Source: Clostridia bacterium (GTDB lineage Bacteria > Bacillota > Clostridia > Lutisporales > Lutisporaceae). From it: 33,233 nt of DNA. Shown piece by piece: positions 1-8,123 of the stretch (the first letter of the stretch is position 1; every line of letters begins with the position of its first letter). Below the pieces are notes generated by a model, which was not told the origin of the DNA, searched no databases, and saw nothing but the letters and a program-made list of their open reading frames with translations. Both the position numbers and the translations under genes were made by a program. The stretch covers positions 1 to 33,233 of the forward strand of contig JAQSYD010000010.1 of NCBI GenBank assembly GCA_029256325.1, given 5' to 3'.

Positions 1-65
1 TTTATTTTATATTAGATTTTTAATCAATATATTTAAACCAGATCCAAGCAATTCACGCTTAGAAA

Positions 66-1040
66 TTAATCTCTTAGCTCCGGTACAATATTAGGGGGTT
101 TTTTCCCGTACAATGCTTTCACAAGATTCATTGCCGCTATGGAAGCCATATCCCCCCGTGTTTTTTCTGTAGCTGATCCTATATGCGGAACTGTAACGAC
201 ATTGGCCATTTTAAGAAGCGGATTCTCTACATCAACAGGTTCTGTTTCATATACATCCAGACCTGCTCCAAATATTTTCTTATTTTGAAGGGTATCAATC
301 AACGCCTGCTCATTTACCGTTTGTCCCCTGGAAGCATTTATGAATATTGCATTTTCTTTCATTAAACCAAATTCTTTATAATCTATAAAATGATATGTAT
401 CCGTTGTAAGGGGCACCATTAATACAATAAAGTCGCAATTCTTTAGAAGCAATTCTAAATCGCAATATTTGACGCCTAGATTTTCTTCTACCTCATGTTT
501 TCTATTTCGATTATAATAGCACACGTCCATGTCAAAACCAAACTTTGCTCTCTTTGCGATAGCCTCGCCTACTCTGCCCATACCAATGATCCCTAAGGAA
601 GCATGATGAACATCCAATCCAAAAAGATTCTGATCATCTCCTACCTTCCACTTTCCATCCTTCACGTATTTATCTAGCTCTGCAATTCTCCTGGCAGTAG
701 AAAGAATCAAACTAAACACCAAATCAGCAACTGTATCGTCCAGTACACCCGGAGTATTCGTTCCTATAATTTTTCTGCTTTTCATGGCATTTATATTAAA
801 ATTGTTATATCCTACTGAAATATTACTTATAGCCCTCAATTTTGGCCCACGCTCCAATAGCTCTTCATCAATGGCAATGCCCGATAAAAGAATCCCCTCT
901 TTGTCAAAAATCCTCTCCAGCAAAAATTCCCTGGGGATTACTTCCTCATGATTCCATATCTCACAATCACAAAATTCAGCAATATATTCTTCTACTTCTT
1001 TCGGAATCTTCTTTGCAATAAATACTTTTGGCTTACTCAT
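66..1040 (-). CDS. D-2-hydroxyacid dehydrogenase (glyoxylate/hydroxypyruvate reductase type)
   Basis: NAD(P)-dependent reduction of a 2-oxoacid or its reverse, cytosolic. The 324-residue protein has the two-domain layout of the family. The Rossmann segment carries GMGRVG, after LGII. Then come the NAD-binding arginine region INASRGQTV, the catalytic-type Glu in DVYETEP, and the catalytic His in VPHIGSAT near the C-terminus. I place the start at base 1040 rather than the in-frame ATG 21 bases upstream, because GAAAGGGGGAAAT lies just ahead of the second ATG and is a good ribosome binding site. The gene is a single unit with no obvious partner. Substrate (glyoxylate, hydroxypyruvate, 2-ketogluconate, others) cannot be read from the sequence. 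Confidence 0.93.
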   Translation of the reverse strand: MSKPKVFIAKKIPKEVEEYIAEFCDCEIWNHEEVIPREFLLERIFDKEGILLSGIAIDEELLERGPKLRAISNISVGYNNFNINAMKSRKIIGTNTPGVLDDTVADLVFSLILSTARRIAELDKYVKDGKWKVGDDQNLFGLDVHHASLGIIGMGRVGEAIAKRAKFGFDMDVCYYNRNRKHEVEENLGVKYCDLELLLKNCDFIVLMVPLTTDTYHFIDYKEFGLMKENAIFINASRGQTVNEQALIDTLQNKKIFGAGLDVYETEPVDVENPLLKMANVVTVPHIGSATEKTRGDMASIAAMNLVKALYGKKPPNIVPELRD

Positions 1041-1261
1041 TTGATTTCCCCCTTTCTCCATTGACTATAGTGACTATTATTTCATTCGCTTACTTATTAT
1101 TTTTATCCTTCCAGATATGCTTATATTTTTATATTTGCTATATTAGCGTAAAGAGTTGAAATTTGCTTAGCTGAATATATGAATAATGGGCAATATGCTT
1201 TACTATAAGGAATGAGTCGCCACCTCCAAGCTTCAACAACATGACTGATGCATCCCTATGT

Positions 1262-1771
1262 TTAACTGATATGATACCTTGCCATCATATACTCATCTTC
1301 ATATTTTCCGTTTCTGACAGCTGCATATTTTTTGGTTCCTTCTATTTGAAACCCTAAAGCCTGATACAGCTTAACCGCTCTATCATTATCAACAAAAACA
1401 CTAAGTTCAAGCCTGGCAAGCATAAGCCAATTATCTGCAAGATCTATTACTTGATTAAATAGCGCCGTTCCAATCCCCTTCCCCTGGTAACCGGCATGCA
1501 CCATAATACCGATGCCAGCTGAATGCCTTACTCTCATATTTCTATTTACAGTCATACTTATCATACCCACTACTTTTCTTAGTCCATTTTCCTCTACTTC
1601 TGCAACGAACACATGGTCATTTTCTGACAAGCCTCTAATAAAATCCTCTGACCTTGTAGCTCGTTCACTACATATGCCCAGTATATTTTCCCTTACACCA
1701 TCCATCCTCCTCATTTCGTTGATGAATACTGCATCTTCGACTTTTACAGGTCTAACTTTAAAATCCAACAT
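1262..1771 (-). CDS. GNAT family N-acetyltransferase (YhhY/AaaT-like)
   Basis: Acetyl-CoA-dependent N-acetyltransferase of 169 residues, one GNAT domain filling the chain. The acetyl-CoA loop is YQGKGIGTALF (residues about 95-105). It is followed by the motif B segment LELSVFVDNDRAVKLYQALGF and the tail EGTKKYAAVRNGKYEDEYMMAR. That tail is typical of the E. coli YhhY (amino-acid acetyltransferase) group by recollection. The ATG is preceded by GGAGG at good distance. The gene stands alone and is transcribed through a 110-base leader holding an intrinsic terminator, so its expression is probably attenuated. The substrate, an amino acid or small amine, is inference. Confidence 0.88.
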   Translation of the reverse strand: MLDFKVRPVKVEDAVFINEMRRMDGVRENILGICSERATRSEDFIRGLSENDHVFVAEVEENGLRKVVGMISMTVNRNMRVRHSAGIGIMVHAGYQGKGIGTALFNQVIDLADNWLMLARLELSVFVDNDRAVKLYQALGFQIEGTKKYAAVRNGKYEDEYMMARYHIS

Positions 1772-1794
1772 ATTTTTACACCTCCATCAATATT

Positions 1795-1836
1795 AAAAAA
1801 ACCCGCAGAATCACCTAATTTGGTGACCCTGAGGGG
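1795..1836 (-). terminator. Attenuator-like intrinsic terminator in the GNAT leader
   Basis: On the minus strand a long stem (CCC, then CAG-GG-TCACC pairing with GGTGA-TT-CTG, then GGG, with small internal mismatches) closes on an AAATTA loop and is followed by seven T. It lies upstream of the GNAT start and downstream of a good promoter, so it can only end transcripts before that gene. An alternative hairpin using TGGT about 13 bases upstream with ACCA inside the terminator arm is possible. I do not recognise a known riboswitch class or a T-box in the leader. Confidence 0.75.
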
Positions 1837-1894
1837 CTTTAACCATTTGGGTAGAGTACTTACAGTCCATGTGCAAGCAACTTCACTTTTAAAT

Positions 1895-1923
1895 ATTATT
1901 TCATATATTTTCCATATCGTCAA
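1895..1923 (-). promoter_or_regulatory. Promoter for the GNAT leader transcript
   Basis: TTGACG, a 17-base spacer and AATAAT on the minus strand. A transcript starting near 1888 would run about 117 bases before the GNAT ATG and through the terminator at 1795-1836. Confidence 0.6.
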
Positions 1924-1962
1924 TACAGTCCTCCACAACACTACAATTAATAATAATTATTA

Positions 1963-1991
1963 TTGAAAAGTTATTGTTAATTTGGTAAAAT
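1963..1991 (+). promoter_or_regulatory. Promoter for the L,D-transpeptidase gene
   Basis: TTGAAA, a 17-base spacer and TAAAAT on the plus strand, about 120 bases ahead of the L,D-transpeptidase start. It is back to back with the GNAT promoter in the same divergent region. Confidence 0.6.
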
Positions 1992-2007
1992 ATATATAAC
2001 ACCAAGG

Positions 2008-2087
2008 CAGTGGATATGAATATACGTGAGATAAACACTGAATGCATAAAAATTATATCCACTGAATACATAAGTGAATGCACAATG
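2008..2087 (+). repeat. Leader hairpin and imperfect direct repeats before the L,D-transpeptidase gene
   Basis: CAGTGGATAT (2008-2017) and ATATCCACTG (2055-2064) are a perfect 10-base inverted repeat with a 37-base loop. Inside and after it, ACTGAATGCATAA (2037-2049) recurs as ACTGAATACATAA (2061-2073) and more loosely as AGTGAATGCACAA. The block lies entirely in the predicted 5' untranslated region. It may be a structured leader; no known class is recognised. Confidence 0.5.
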
Positions 2088-2113
2088 AAGAATGATCGAA
2101 GGGAGACATCTAT

Positions 2114-3682
2114 ATGTATAGATTTATTATAGCAGTACTCATATTAAGCTTCATATTTACAGGCTTATATATTCCTGAAGCAGTATACGCTGACCCTATA
2201 CTTCCAAACAGATTATTATCCCTAGGCTCTCAGGGCTTAGACGTAATAACGGTTCAAGAAGCTTTAAACCAATTAGGCTATTCCCTTAAAACAGATGGCA
2301 TTTATGGACTTGAAACCAAACAAGCCATTTTACATTTTCAAAGAAATTATCCCGAATTACCGAATGACGGTGTATATGGTCCAAATACAAGCTCTTATTT
2401 ATCGATGGCTTTGACCGAAAATCAAGATGTAGAAAGCGGACAAGCCCAATCAGAGGAGAATGTGAATGAAAACTTAAATGAGGATAAAGCCTTAACATAT
2501 AATGCCGAAATAAAGGGCTTAACCAATACAATTTCTCAGTCCTTTATAGAAACCAATCGCAGTAAGCTAATTGACTTGAATATAAATGCTCCTATTATTA
2601 AAGAGTGGAATACAAAGCTTCCAGAGGATTTACCAACAAACATTAAATACAATCAATATGCAATAGCCTATGACTACTTTTTAGTAACAACTAATTCATT
2701 AAACGTAAGAGCGCTGCCTACAACTGAATCAGATATCGTTAAAAAAATCCGCTACTTTGATAAGGTCAACATCATACAAGAGGTTCAAGGACAATATTTA
2801 GCAAGCTATGCTTCAGATAGCTGGTTTCGAATATTTTGGCATGAGAATGGCACCGTAAGATACGGTTTTGTATTTTCTAAATTAGGCGAACCTAGATCCT
2901 TTAGGTTTCATGAGATGCATGAAGAGATAAAAATCCTTCAGAAGACAATTGAAGAAAATAAGGTCGGCTATATTTACAATTACAAAAACATCAAGGGCTT
3001 TCCTCCAGCTTATCAGGGAGATAATATCGACGGCTATGGTAATTCCAGAAGCCAAAGCGCTCCAGGGTATGTCGATTTTAATAAATCAGATTTTAGATAT
3101 TTTCCTGACGGAATGCTTGTAGCGATCTTGGCAGAGGATGCAGACTATTACAAGGTCTCGACTCCAATGTTTGAAGGAGAATACTTTATACCGAAAAAAT
3201 ATATTTCCTTTAGAAATGCCCCAGAACAACTGAAGAAAGTTATTGTTATAGATGATCTGAATCAAAATGAAGGTGTCTTTGAATGGTCTAGTGACCATTG
3301 GGAATTGATATCCTACATCTATGCAACGACTGGAGTAAATGATACCTATAGCTATGAAACCCCTAAGGGACACTTTATGGCAGTAGAAAAAAAACCTAGC
3401 TTTTTATACTTAGAAGATGGTACATCTAGAATCTCCGGATTTGCTCCCTATGCTGTCCGCTTTTCGGGTGGCGGCTATATCCATGGGGTCCCTATCGACT
3501 TTAAATTAGGACAAAATCAATACAATACAGACCCTGCTAATCCTATAAACCATGAAGAGTATCTATTCACAATTGGAACAACACCAAGATCGCACAAATG
3601 TGTAAGAAACTTTACCAGCCATGCCAAGTTTCTATATGAATGGGCAGAAATTGGAAGTACAGCGGTGATTGTCATTAATTAA
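2114..3682 (+). CDS. Secreted PG-binding/SH3/YkuD L,D-transpeptidase-like protein
   Basis: Predicted exported cell-wall protein of 522 residues. A signal peptide ends around residue 26 (YADP). A PG_binding_1 domain follows at about 33-97 (LGSQGLDVITVQEAL, TDGIYGLETKQAIL). An SH3-like domain covers about 190-270 (LNVRALPTTES), and a C-terminal YkuD domain covers about 390-522. The catalytic cysteine is C496 in SHKCVRN; the usual motif is S/T-H-G-C-h-N, so Lys replaces the Gly. The upstream His is H457 in YIHG, farther away than in most family members. The likely role is peptidoglycan cross-linking or attachment; activity with the SHKC variant is not certain. AGGGAGA precedes the ATG, and the gene ends before a strong shared terminator. 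Confidence 0.88.
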   Translation: MYRFIIAVLILSFIFTGLYIPEAVYADPILPNRLLSLGSQGLDVITVQEALNQLGYSLKTDGIYGLETKQAILHFQRNYPELPNDGVYGPNTSSYLSMALTENQDVESGQAQSEENVNENLNEDKALTYNAEIKGLTNTISQSFIETNRSKLIDLNINAPIIKEWNTKLPEDLPTNIKYNQYAIAYDYFLVTTNSLNVRALPTTESDIVKKIRYFDKVNIIQEVQGQYLASYASDSWFRIFWHENGTVRYGFVFSKLGEPRSFRFHEMHEEIKILQKTIEENKVGYIYNYKNIKGFPPAYQGDNIDGYGNSRSQSAPGYVDFNKSDFRYFPDGMLVAILAEDADYYKVSTPMFEGEYFIPKKYISFRNAPEQLKKVIVIDDLNQNEGVFEWSSDHWELISYIYATTGVNDTYSYETPKGHFMAVEKKPSFLYLEDGTSRISGFAPYAVRFSGGGYIHGVPIDFKLGQNQYNTDPANPINHEEYLFTIGTTPRSHKCVRNFTSHAKFLYEWAEIGSTAVIVIN

Positions 3683-3731
3683 CTGTAAGTGGAATGAATC
3701 TATCAACGGCCTACTTGTTTGCCAGTAATAG

Positions 3732-3776
3732 AAAAACACCTTTTCAGTTTGCTATAAGCGCTGAGAAGGTGTTTTA
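3732..3776. terminator. Bidirectional terminator between convergent genes
   Basis: AAAACACCTT-T-TCAG pairs with CTGA-G-AAGGTGTTTT around a 13-base loop. A-tract and T-tract flanks serve both the L,D-transpeptidase gene (plus) and the DUF2284 gene (minus). Confidence 0.85.
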
Positions 3777-3786
3777 GTTTATGTTC

Positions 3787-4395
3787 CTATATTATAATGT
3801 TCGGTGTCATGTCTTTATTAACACCCTCTATATCCAATTTCTTTTGGCTTAGAACAGCGCTTACTAATATGAAGTATTCCGGCAAGCTTTCTTTCACCCA
3901 CTGTAATTTATCTTCTAAAATATCCTCACACATGGACGATACATCGAATCCGATTGACTCTAAAGAAAGGTGCATCTTCTCAGGGTATATACACGGAAGC
4001 TGATTTTCCCTTGTACAATTGGCACATACCAAGCACCTTCCTGCCAATAGAACGTATCGGTCCTTTTCCTTATCTCCTATAGCTCCTAACCTTTCATCCA
4101 ATACCGCACGAGCAGATTGATAAATTTCATTTGAAGCATCCTCTAAGTTCATTTTATCCAATAGCTCCCTGAAATCTTCTCCTAGGTCTTTGGTGTACAG
4201 CTTACTCCCGATAACATAAGCGTATTGATAATTCTCCAGCAGCTCTGTTAAGTCAACGTCATAAGGCGGGCATGCCCATATTTTATTATAATATTTGCAT
4301 GCTTTGCAATACTCAATAAATACCTTAGGTTGAAAGTATGATTTTATTTCATTTATAGTTCTTTCTTTAATTTGATGTGTAAAGCTTATCTTCAT
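3787..4395 (-). CDS. DUF2284 cysteine-rich metal-binding protein
   Basis: A 202-residue cytosolic protein matching the DUF2284 family of predicted metal-binding proteins. The diagnostic cysteines are in YCKACKYYNKIWACPPY near the N-terminus and in GRCLVCANCTRENQLPC in the second half. These are compatible with a metal or iron-sulfur site; function is unknown. I choose the ATG at 4395, since AAAGGAAATAG sits just upstream of it. An ATG 21 bases earlier overlaps the stop of eamA and lacks its own binding site. It follows eamA by 13 bases and is very likely co-transcribed. Confidence 0.85.
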   Translation of the reverse strand: MKISFTHQIKERTINEIKSYFQPKVFIEYCKACKYYNKIWACPPYDVDLTELLENYQYAYVIGSKLYTKDLGEDFRELLDKMNLEDASNEIYQSARAVLDERLGAIGDKEKDRYVLLAGRCLVCANCTRENQLPCIYPEKMHLSLESIGFDVSSMCEDILEDKLQWVKESLPEYFILVSAVLSQKKLDIEGVNKDMTPNIII

Positions 4396-4408
4396 ATTTC
4401 TATTTCCT

Positions 4409-5332
4409 TTATTCATTTAAGTGATCAGGCACTTGAGATGCCTGACAATTTGAGCTTCTTTTTATCCATCGCCCTCCAAAAACATGAACGAACAAGCCCA
4501 TCATTACCAGCAAAGCACCTATCAGCTGCCATAAAGAAAATGCCTCTCCAAATAGCAAGGTGGCACTACTCATACCTATTACAGGAACCAGAAGCGCAAA
4601 AGGAGCAACAGTAGCTGCAGGGTATTTAGAAAGTAATTTTCCCCATAGACCATAACCGCAAAGGGTAGCAAAATAAGCCAAATAAATGATGGATGCCACC
4701 GTAATCCAATTGATAGAATGTATTGCTGTCTGCCATGCAGCAGGACCTTCTATAAAAAAGGACAAGAGTCCTAAAGGCAGAATAGCGACCGCTCCCGCCC
4801 AAACCACCAGGGCCAACATAGAAAATGGCGGAACTCCTTGAGTAGCACGGCGCATGATCACATTACCTGTACCCCAGCTTGCAGCCCCGGCCAATGTAAG
4901 GGCAAAACCTATAGCTGTCGTATTGCTTCCTTGCTGAGCAGCAATAAGCAACATGCCGCCTGCAGCTATGACAAGCCCCAAAAGGTTATTCCAATGCAGT
5001 CGTTCACCTATAAACAAAACTGCTATCAAAAGCGTAAAAAAAGCCTGCGACTGATGAATCAAAGAAGACAAACCTGCAGGCATACCAAGCTTCATTCCAA
5101 TAAATAGAAATGCAAACTGTCCTACATTCAGGGTCAGTCCCAAAGCAATAAGCCAGTGCCAAGCTACAGGCGGTCTAGGCAGGAAAAATATGGCCGGCAG
5201 GCATACTACCATAAATCGAATCGTCGCCAATAGAAGGGGCGGCATATTTCCCAATCCTAGTTTAATGGCATTAAAATTTAACCCCCACAGAACCACTACA
5301 ATTAACCCTATCCCTATATCACGTCTGTTCAA
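4409..5332 (-). CDS. eamA: EamA-type drug/metabolite exporter
   Basis: Inner-membrane exporter of the DMT superfamily, 307 residues, about ten transmembrane helices in two EamA repeats. The sequence is close to E. coli EamA (YdeD, O-acetylserine/cysteine exporter) by recollection. Shared segments are VVVLWGLNF, NMPPLLLA, QFAFLFIG, GMPAGLSSL and LVPVIGMSSA. The start is TTG, with AGGAGG eight bases ahead. Base composition stands out: a sampled 60-base piece (4741-4800) has 31 G/C, against about 19 in a comparable piece of the upstream transpeptidase gene, suggesting acquisition from a higher-GC donor. The DUF2284 gene follows in the same operon. Transport of cysteine-pathway metabolites is inferred from the homologue. 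Confidence 0.88.
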   Translation of the reverse strand: MNRRDIGIGLIVVVLWGLNFNAIKLGLGNMPPLLLATIRFMVVCLPAIFFLPRPPVAWHWLIALGLTLNVGQFAFLFIGMKLGMPAGLSSLIHQSQAFFTLLIAVLFIGERLHWNNLLGLVIAAGGMLLIAAQQGSNTTAIGFALTLAGAASWGTGNVIMRRATQGVPPFSMLALVVWAGAVAILPLGLLSFFIEGPAAWQTAIHSINWITVASIIYLAYFATLCGYGLWGKLLSKYPAATVAPFALLVPVIGMSSATLLFGEAFSLWQLIGALLVMMGLFVHVFGGRWIKRSSNCQASQVPDHLNE

Positions 5333-5489
5333 GTATACGACCTCCTAAGCTCACCAAATTTTTAACTGGATATTCCACTCAGAACCTATCACAGTCCAAT
5401 GCTTATATATTAAGCGTTCAATCATACCCTTATTTTACATTAGCTTGACAAAAATAATAAGTGCTAAATTAAATTACTTCATTGCAGCA

Positions 5490-5524
5490 GAAATGTGGGT
5501 CTTAAGCGAAAAAGAGCCACATTT
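5490..5524 (-). terminator. Hairpin after the NSS symporter gene
   Basis: AAATGTGG pairs with CCACATTT, with a short inner CTT/AAG stem, just past the stop of the symporter gene. No long T-tract follows on the minus strand beyond the TTT of the stem, so termination efficiency is uncertain. Confidence 0.45.
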
Positions 5525-5547
5525 CAGTTCCTGACATGATGTATTGA

Positions 5548-6882
5548 TTAAAGCTTCAATATTCCCAATGCATTTAAGAAAACCACTATAACTGCTAATG
5601 GAGCAATATACTTAATCATGATTGTCCAGAAGCCTTTAAGCTTAAAAGGAAACTTGCCATTATTCGTAATTTCAGCAAGGGCTTTATCCATACCCCAAAC
5701 ATAGCCTATAAAAATGCACATGAGTAATCCGCCCAGAGGCAGAAGTATATCCGATATCAATACTAAGAAGTCAAATAAATTGTTTCCTAAAATCTGCACA
5801 TTTGATAATATGCCCATGGATAATGATGCCGGAATACTTATTAGGAACATTAAGAGAGAAAGTACTATTACAGCCTTTGTTCTACCCCACTTATGGTGAT
5901 CTTGCATATATGCAACGGTAACCTCAAGTAATGATATGGAGGATGTCAATGCCGCGAACAATACAAGTATGAAGAACAGTGTACCAAATATCCAGCCTAG
6001 AGGCATTTTATCAAATACTTGAGGTAATGTGATGAACATTAGCCCCGGGCCTGATCCGGGTTCAAAGCCAAAGGCAAATACTGCCGGAAGTATAGCAAAG
6101 CCCGCCAATAACGCTACTAGCGTGTCTAGAAAAGGTACTATTATGGAGTTCTTTTCAAGGTTTTCTTCCTTCCCTAAATAACTTCCATAGGTTATGATAC
6201 ACCCCATACCGAGACTAAGAGAGAAAAAAACTTGACCTAATGCTGCCACAATTGTTCCGGCAGTGAGCTTAGAAAAGTCAGGAGTTAGATAAAAGGCTAT
6301 ACCTGCACCTGCGCCTGGCAATGTCATTGCTCTAATGGAAATGATTACAAGTATAACGAACAATGCCGGCATCATGAATTTACAAGCCTTCTCAATACCG
6401 CCTCCTATGCCTTTAAATACAATAATAGCAGTAGCAATCATAAATACCATATCCCAAAATATAGGAGATATCGGATCTGATATAAAGCTTCCAAAATATG
6501 CGCTTGTATCTGTTGGGATTCCTCCTATCACGGTCTGGTATAAGTAGTTGAGGACCCAACCACCAACCACGCTATAGAAGGAAAGTATGATAAATCCAGC
6601 AATAACGCCAATAGCGCCGACATAGGACCACTTTTTATTTATTTTCCGATACGCATTATAGGAGCTTAACTGTGTTGATCTACCTATGGCCATCTCTCCA
6701 AGCATGATGGTAAAGCCGATAAATAATACAATGAGTAAATAGATTAGAACGAAAACTCCTCCGCCATTCTTCCCTGCAAGATATGGGAATTTCCAAAGGT
6801 TACCGAGACCCACAGCAGAGCCTGCTGCTGCCATGATAAAACCAAAATTAGAACCCCATTGCGCCCTTTTACCATTTTCCAT
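5548..6882 (-). CDS. Neurotransmitter:sodium symporter (NSS/SNF) family transporter
   Basis: Sodium-coupled importer of amino acids or related amines in the cytoplasmic membrane. The 444-residue protein has 11-12 predicted helices. TM1 carries the family signature AAAGSAVGLGNLWKFPYLAG (about 18-37), the unwound substrate and sodium site of LeuT-like transporters, followed by GGGVFVLIY and the GEMAIGR loop. Length matches bacterial NSS proteins such as the tryptophan transporter TnaT or MhsT. The ATG has AAAGGA ten bases upstream. The gene is not obviously linked to a catabolic partner, so the substrate (often a hydrophobic amino acid) is inference. Confidence 0.93.
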   Translation of the reverse strand: MENGKRAQWGSNFGFIMAAAGSAVGLGNLWKFPYLAGKNGGGVFVLIYLLIVLFIGFTIMLGEMAIGRSTQLSSYNAYRKINKKWSYVGAIGVIAGFIILSFYSVVGGWVLNYLYQTVIGGIPTDTSAYFGSFISDPISPIFWDMVFMIATAIIVFKGIGGGIEKACKFMMPALFVILVIISIRAMTLPGAGAGIAFYLTPDFSKLTAGTIVAALGQVFFSLSLGMGCIITYGSYLGKEENLEKNSIIVPFLDTLVALLAGFAILPAVFAFGFEPGSGPGLMFITLPQVFDKMPLGWIFGTLFFILVLFAALTSSISLLEVTVAYMQDHHKWGRTKAVIVLSLLMFLISIPASLSMGILSNVQILGNNLFDFLVLISDILLPLGGLLMCIFIGYVWGMDKALAEITNNGKFPFKLKGFWTIMIKYIAPLAVIVVFLNALGILKL

Positions 6883-7042
6883 AAATATGTCATCCTTTCT
6901 TCTTCACTGTAATTGTTATTAGCCCTCTGAGCAGCGAATTATAATATCTTAAGGTATTTTCTCTCGTAATACCAATTAAATACACGGCAAATAGATAATT
7001 TGATATACCTTGCGTAATATCAATCGGTAAATGTATAAGTTG

Positions 7043-7987
7043 CTAGTTATACTGTTTTAAAATTATGTTTAGCTTTTCTTTTATGGTTTCAATTAATTCA
7101 AAAGGTCCTTTGATAACGGCATCTCTGCCGTATGTAATAAAATAATCTGAGTAAAAGTTGATGTCATGCTTTAAAATGCTGCCTTTTAAATATCCGGTGC
7201 CATCTTCCCGTTTGTTCAACGCAATATCTGACCAATTTACAGACTGATATTTTTCTACACCTTTATTGGTTAGCTCTACATATAATTCAAAGGTCTCTTT
7301 GTTATGTTGGAGAATTGAAAAACGATTTTTTAAGTTAATTTTGGATAAATCAACAGGTATGGTATTTTCATCAGATTCTACTGACTTCATACGGTCACAT
7401 CTAAAAACCCGATAATCTTTCGTCAAAAAGCAATAGGAGGGACAATACCACTTCCCTTCATTTGCATAAATACCAATGGGCTGAATACTTCTATAGCTGA
7501 TCTTTCCATTGGCTTCATAGCATATTATAATAACCTCCTGCTGAATTGCTGCGTCCAGAAGCTGTCTCAAAAACGGAATTTCCTCCTGCTGTTTTATGTA
7601 TAAAAAATCCACACGATCTTTTATTCTGTCTATGACATCTCTGATATCCCCGGAAAGGTTTAAATAGAATTTCTTTTTTATTGATTCATACTCAATATCA
7701 AATGGGAGAGAGAGATAGTGCCTAAGTGCGTGAATCATAAAAAAGATAGATATGGCCTCATCCTCACTAAATGCAATAGGTGGAAGAATCCTTTCATTTA
7801 AAACTTGATAACCGCCATGAGGACCTACCTCCGAATACAATGGAACGCCCATTTCACTCAACTCTTGCAAGTCTCTCAAAATAGTTCTGTTTGAAACACC
7901 AAATTCTTGCGCCAATTCTCGAACCGTAAATCTTTTCTTTCTATTAACCATCATAATCATTTCATTTAATCTTTTTGCTTTTGACAT
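7043..7987 (-). CDS. YafY-type HTH/WYL-domain transcriptional regulator
   Basis: DNA-binding regulator of 314 residues. The N-terminal HTH_11 winged helix is at about 1-60 (FTVRELAQEFGVSNRTILRD), then GPHGGYQVL, and a WYL ligand-sensing domain is at about 125-220 (KGKISYRSIQPIGIY, KWYCPSYC). A C-terminal WCX-like extension follows. I take the ATG at 7987, because TTTGGAGGGTACT directly precedes it; the upstream in-frame ATG lacks a binding site. It is divergent from the PhnB-like VOC gene, and the gap contains two inverted repeats, so it probably controls itself and that neighbour. The inducer is unknown. Confidence 0.9.
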   Translation of the reverse strand: MSKAKRLNEMIMMVNRKKRFTVRELAQEFGVSNRTILRDLQELSEMGVPLYSEVGPHGGYQVLNERILPPIAFSEDEAISIFFMIHALRHYLSLPFDIEYESIKKKFYLNLSGDIRDVIDRIKDRVDFLYIKQQEEIPFLRQLLDAAIQQEVIIICYEANGKISYRSIQPIGIYANEGKWYCPSYCFLTKDYRVFRCDRMKSVESDENTIPVDLSKINLKNRFSILQHNKETFELYVELTNKGVEKYQSVNWSDIALNKREDGTGYLKGSILKHDINFYSDYFITYGRDAVIKGPFELIETIKEKLNIILKQYN

Positions 7988-8007
7988 AGTACCCTCCAAA
8001 ATAAATA

Positions 8008-8022
8008 TGACATAGTTTGTCA
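8008..8022. promoter_or_regulatory. TGACA-N5-TGTCA inverted repeat, candidate WYL operator
   Basis: TGACATAGTTTGTCA lies 20 bases upstream of the WYL regulator start. The position is right for autoregulation; binding is inference. Confidence 0.45.
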
Positions 8023-8048
8023 CTATTATAATATAAAATTATAAATAG

Positions 8049-8070
8049 ATAAATCATGACAGTGATTTAT
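8049..8070. promoter_or_regulatory. ATAAATCA-N6-TGATTTAT perfect inverted repeat
   Basis: Eight-base perfect arms around TGACAG in the middle of the divergent region, just upstream of a plausible promoter for the VOC gene (CTGACA, 18-base spacer, TTATAT). TGACA is shared with the repeat at 8008-8022, suggesting the same regulator. Confidence 0.45.
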
Positions 8071-8123
8071 TTTCTGACAGTATTACAAATAATATAATTA
8101 TATGACTAAGGAGATGTTTAATT

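Noticed and set aside
1041-1261. Regulatory or RNA features in the 221-base gap between the dehydrogenase and GNAT genes
   Set aside because: Only a short GACTAT direct repeat near the dehydrogenase start was seen; no terminator, promoter or structure was convincing.
1795-1890. Purine riboswitch or T-box in the GNAT leader
   Set aside because: GTACTCTACC resembles part of the purine aptamer core, but the P2/P3 stems and flanking conserved bases are missing. No T-box antiterminator sequence (GGTGG..ACCGCG) is present.
1744-1941. Tryptophan-containing 65-codon frame over the GNAT leader, as a possible leader peptide
   Set aside because: It begins at GTG upstream of the predicted promoter, runs through the terminator stem and overlaps the GNAT start out of frame. 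It is more likely the reading of a structured RNA than a gene.
5456-5466. AATAAGTGCTA as a further REP-like copy
   Set aside because: It matches only the outer end of the repeat and has no inverted partner or GTGCCTGGCAC core nearby.
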